A DNA stretch of 7,942 nt from an uncultured Polymorphobacter sp. (lineage in GTDB: Bacteria > Pseudomonadota > Alphaproteobacteria > Sphingomonadales > Sphingomonadaceae), in assembly GCA_937894055.1 (NCBI GenBank), contig CALDHQ010000650.1:1-7942 (forward strand), read 5' to 3'. The notes beneath the pieces are model-generated. The model was not told the origin of the DNA, made no database searches, and saw only the letters and a list, made by a program, of their open reading frames with translations. Made by a program: the position numbers and the translations under genes. This document shows, one piece after another, positions 6,587 to 7,942 of the stretch (position 1 is its first letter; the number at the start of each line of letters is the position of its first letter).

Positions 6587-6852
6587 CTATCGAACAAATT
6601 GAGTTTTTACTGGGCGCGAGCCGAAAAATCTATCGCCAATTTTGAAATTTCTATTGTTAAAGCGATCGCAGGGCATTTTCGGACTACGACAGTTGTCCGC
6701 AAAGTACATTTCTGAAGCCGATAGTCCTACCGTGCCACGAAGACCACGTCGATCGAAGTTCACGGTTGCACCGGCGAACCCAACGCTGGTGCTAATCCCG
6801 CCCTTGCTGAAGTTGAGCTGAACGCGGGGGAATTCTTAACGCGCTCGGTCAA
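6587..6852 (-). pseudogene. DUF4236-type protein gene, frameshifted
   Basis: The minus-strand frame from 6835 to the TAG at 6589-6587 encodes 82 residues: RVQLNFSKGGISTSVGFAG, ATVNFDRRGLRGTVGLSAS, then EMYFADN and a basic tail. The pattern xVxLNxSKxGxSxSVGxxGAxVxxxxRGxxxTVGL is that of the short DUF4236 domain, whose function is unknown. Directly before it in this frame is a TAA (6838-6836). In the neighbouring frame the preceding codons give TERVKNSP, and adding one C to the five-C run (6830-6826) yields RVKNSPRVQLNFSK, which keeps the family's spacing RVKxxPxVxLN. A one-base deletion, or a homopolymer sequencing error, explains this. The only start candidate in the upstream frame is TTG 6852, without a clear ribosome binding site. 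The usual GLPGTGLxY is here GLSASEMYF, so the domain also looks eroded. The gene precedes the PEP-CTERM gene on the same strand by 37 bp. Confidence 0.62.
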
Positions 6853-6934
6853 CGTGACAAGATACGAACAAATCTCTGTCGATTCAGGCCCTTTTGCCAA
6901 CCATAAAACCTATGACAAAACAACACTTCGTAGG

Positions 6935-7942
6935 CTACGATAGCTTTATCTTATGCCTCGTCCGGGAATTTTCATCCAAAATCAGATGGTCGAGATCGAG
7001 ACTCGGATACTTTATGCGGTTGATCGCTTCGGCTAATACGGACGCACGGAACCCGTCGCCGTAGATTCCGTCGATACCCGAACCGATCGAACCGGATGTC
7101 CAACCGCCGAGGGCAAGGGAGATTTCGCGGTCAGCGCGACTTTCCCGTAGCGCATCCCTAAAGCAGTGCCGGAAACTATGGAAACAGGTAAGCGGCGCTT
7201 GAGCACCGATCCGCTCCAAAAAGCGCGAAAACCATTTCGAAAAGTTTGTGCTGCGATATCCATGTGGCCCCGTCGATAGCTCATGGAACAGCTTTCTCTG
7301 TCCAGCCCGTTTTTGCTCGGCAGCGAAATCCAGAAGCCCGATGCGAACCAGTTCGTGGTGGACAGGAACCGCTCTCTCACTGGCAGTGGTTTTTACTCGC
7401 TTTTCAGAACCGTCGCTTTCCAAACCCTCGATCACAATGATGCAAGGCACGCCGTCGAGTTCTCGAACATCATCGACATCAAGTTGGCAAATCTCGTTCA
7501 TGCGCAGCCCTGTGAACAAAGCGATCAACGGTATCCAGAACCGCGCGCGTCGTGGCCGCGCGCAGCCGACCTTCGCGTAGCCATAAACGTCGTCAACGCA
7601 GCCGGTGTACAACGGTGAACTGAAGATACGGCTCAGCTGATCGGCCGAGAATGGGCGCCGTTTGTCTCGCCGCTTTACGGGGTCCGGAAGGCGAAGACCC
7701 TTCGCCGGGCTCTTCGTCAAATATCCCTCCTCGACTGCCCAGTTCAGCATTCCCGAAAATTTGTTGAGGTAGGCATTGGTATTGGCGACATTGATCATGA
7801 CCATCCCCGGCCGCGTTTTTGCGGCTGCGACAGCTTGGAGAATGGTCATGCCGGGAAATTTGCGGTCGGCGTGACGCGGAACTTCTCGCAACATTTGAAC
7901 GAAGGCCCGGCATTGTTCGCGCGAGATCGAGTCGATGGCAAC
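6935..7942 (-). CDS. Site-specific tyrosine recombinase (integrase), C-terminal 335 residues, runs off right edge
   Basis: The frame is open from 7942 to TAG 6937-6935 and continues beyond the window, so the ATG at 7894 is not the real start. Residues are numbered from the first visible codon. The core-binding domain runs to about 85 (AYLNKFSGMLNWAVEEGYL, then KSPAKGLRLPDPVKRRDKRR). The catalytic domain has Arg I in ALFTGLRMNEICQL (R147), the beta-hairpin Lys in KRVKTTASERAVPVH (K184), HSFRH (H255, R258), Trp in place of the second His (LGGWTSG, W281), and the nucleophile Tyr in GIYGDG (Y294). All required residues are present, so this half looks functional. It reads toward the tRNA. Large integrases of this class usually have about 200 more N-terminal residues, including the same domain as the plus-strand remnant at 5562-5774. 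The codons are less GC-rich than in the core genes. Confidence 0.92.
   Translation of the reverse strand, partial: VAIDSISREQCRAFVQMLREVPRHADRKFPGMTILQAVAAAKTRPGMVMINVANTNAYLNKFSGMLNWAVEEGYLTKSPAKGLRLPDPVKRRDKRRPFSADQLSRIFSSPLYTGCVDDVYGYAKVGCARPRRARFWIPLIALFTGLRMNEICQLDVDDVRELDGVPCIIVIEGLESDGSEKRVKTTASERAVPVHHELVRIGLLDFAAEQKRAGQRKLFHELSTGPHGYRSTNFSKWFSRFLERIGAQAPLTCFHSFRHCFRDALRESRADREISLALGGWTSGSIGSGIDGIYGDGFRASVLAEAINRIKYPSLDLDHLILDENSRTRHKIKLS

Larger units (their letters stand above)
5395..7942. mobile_element. Integrative element or genomic island at tRNA-Gly, left part (right end outside window)
   Basis: From the tRNA end onward the sequence is clearly more AT-rich and gene-sparse. It holds an integrase fragment on the plus strand, a second integrase on the minus strand, a frameshifted DUF4236-type gene and a PEP-CTERM gene. 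The natural downstream flank of the tRNA is absent. Gene decay (integrase remnant, frameshift) suggests an old or degrading element, or two stacked insertions. No transposase or terminal inverted repeat is seen. Confidence 0.65.

Noticed and set aside
6732..6821. A short plus-strand frame beginning with GTG, Pro/Arg-rich
   Set aside because: It is antisense to the DUF4236-type coding sequence, has no ribosome binding site and matches no family.
6871..6903. A tRNA-like 3' end (TCGATTC ... GCCAACCA) that could be the second att copy
   Set aside because: The stem halves do not pair, and the match to the tRNA-Gly 3' segment is scattered and short, so it is not a convincing att repeat.

Overview
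The window looks like a piece of a GC-rich alphaproteobacterial chromosome, most likely from the order Sphingomonadales. Three things point there: the FtsK and UbiH-family sequences, the thioredoxin/LON/Trm112 gene cluster, and a PEPxxW-type C-terminal sorting signal. The order-level call is inference from recalled family patterns, not a search.

Region 1 (1-5394) is ordinary core genome. The N-terminal 379 codons of the DNA translocase gene ftsK run off the left edge on the minus strand. A 413-bp gene-free gap (1138-1550) follows; it is dense in inverted repeats and holds a convincing minus-strand terminator upstream of ftsK, so an unannotated small RNA is possible. Divergent to ftsK is a plus-strand FAD monooxygenase of the UbiH/UbiF/VisC/COQ6 family (ubiquinone ring hydroxylation). 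It converges, with an 8-bp gap, on a four-gene minus-strand operon read 5100 to 2786: a thioredoxin with a long alanine-rich C-terminal region resembling CnoX/YbbN chaperedoxins, a LON substrate-binding-domain protein, a Trm112-family protein, and an unidentified four-helix membrane protein. The first three genes are joined by ATGA stop/start overlaps. A tRNA-Gly(GCC) gene with its own promoter closes the core part.

Region 2 (5395-7942) is visibly more AT-rich and has the layout of an element integrated at the 3' end of the tRNA-Gly gene. Next to the tRNA lie short direct repeats that could be recombinase arm sites, then the N-terminal domain of a tyrosine integrase on the plus strand that breaks off after about 50 recognisable residues. 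On the minus strand, reading toward the tRNA, are the C-terminal 335 residues of an apparently intact tyrosine integrase (open at the right edge), a frameshifted DUF4236-type gene with no usable ATG-initiated reading frame, and a secreted PEP-CTERM protein. The two integrase parts face each other, so either two elements have occupied this site or one integrase gene was split by an inversion. The far end of the element and its second att copy are outside the window.

No CRISPR array, complete insertion sequence or recognisable defence system is visible.
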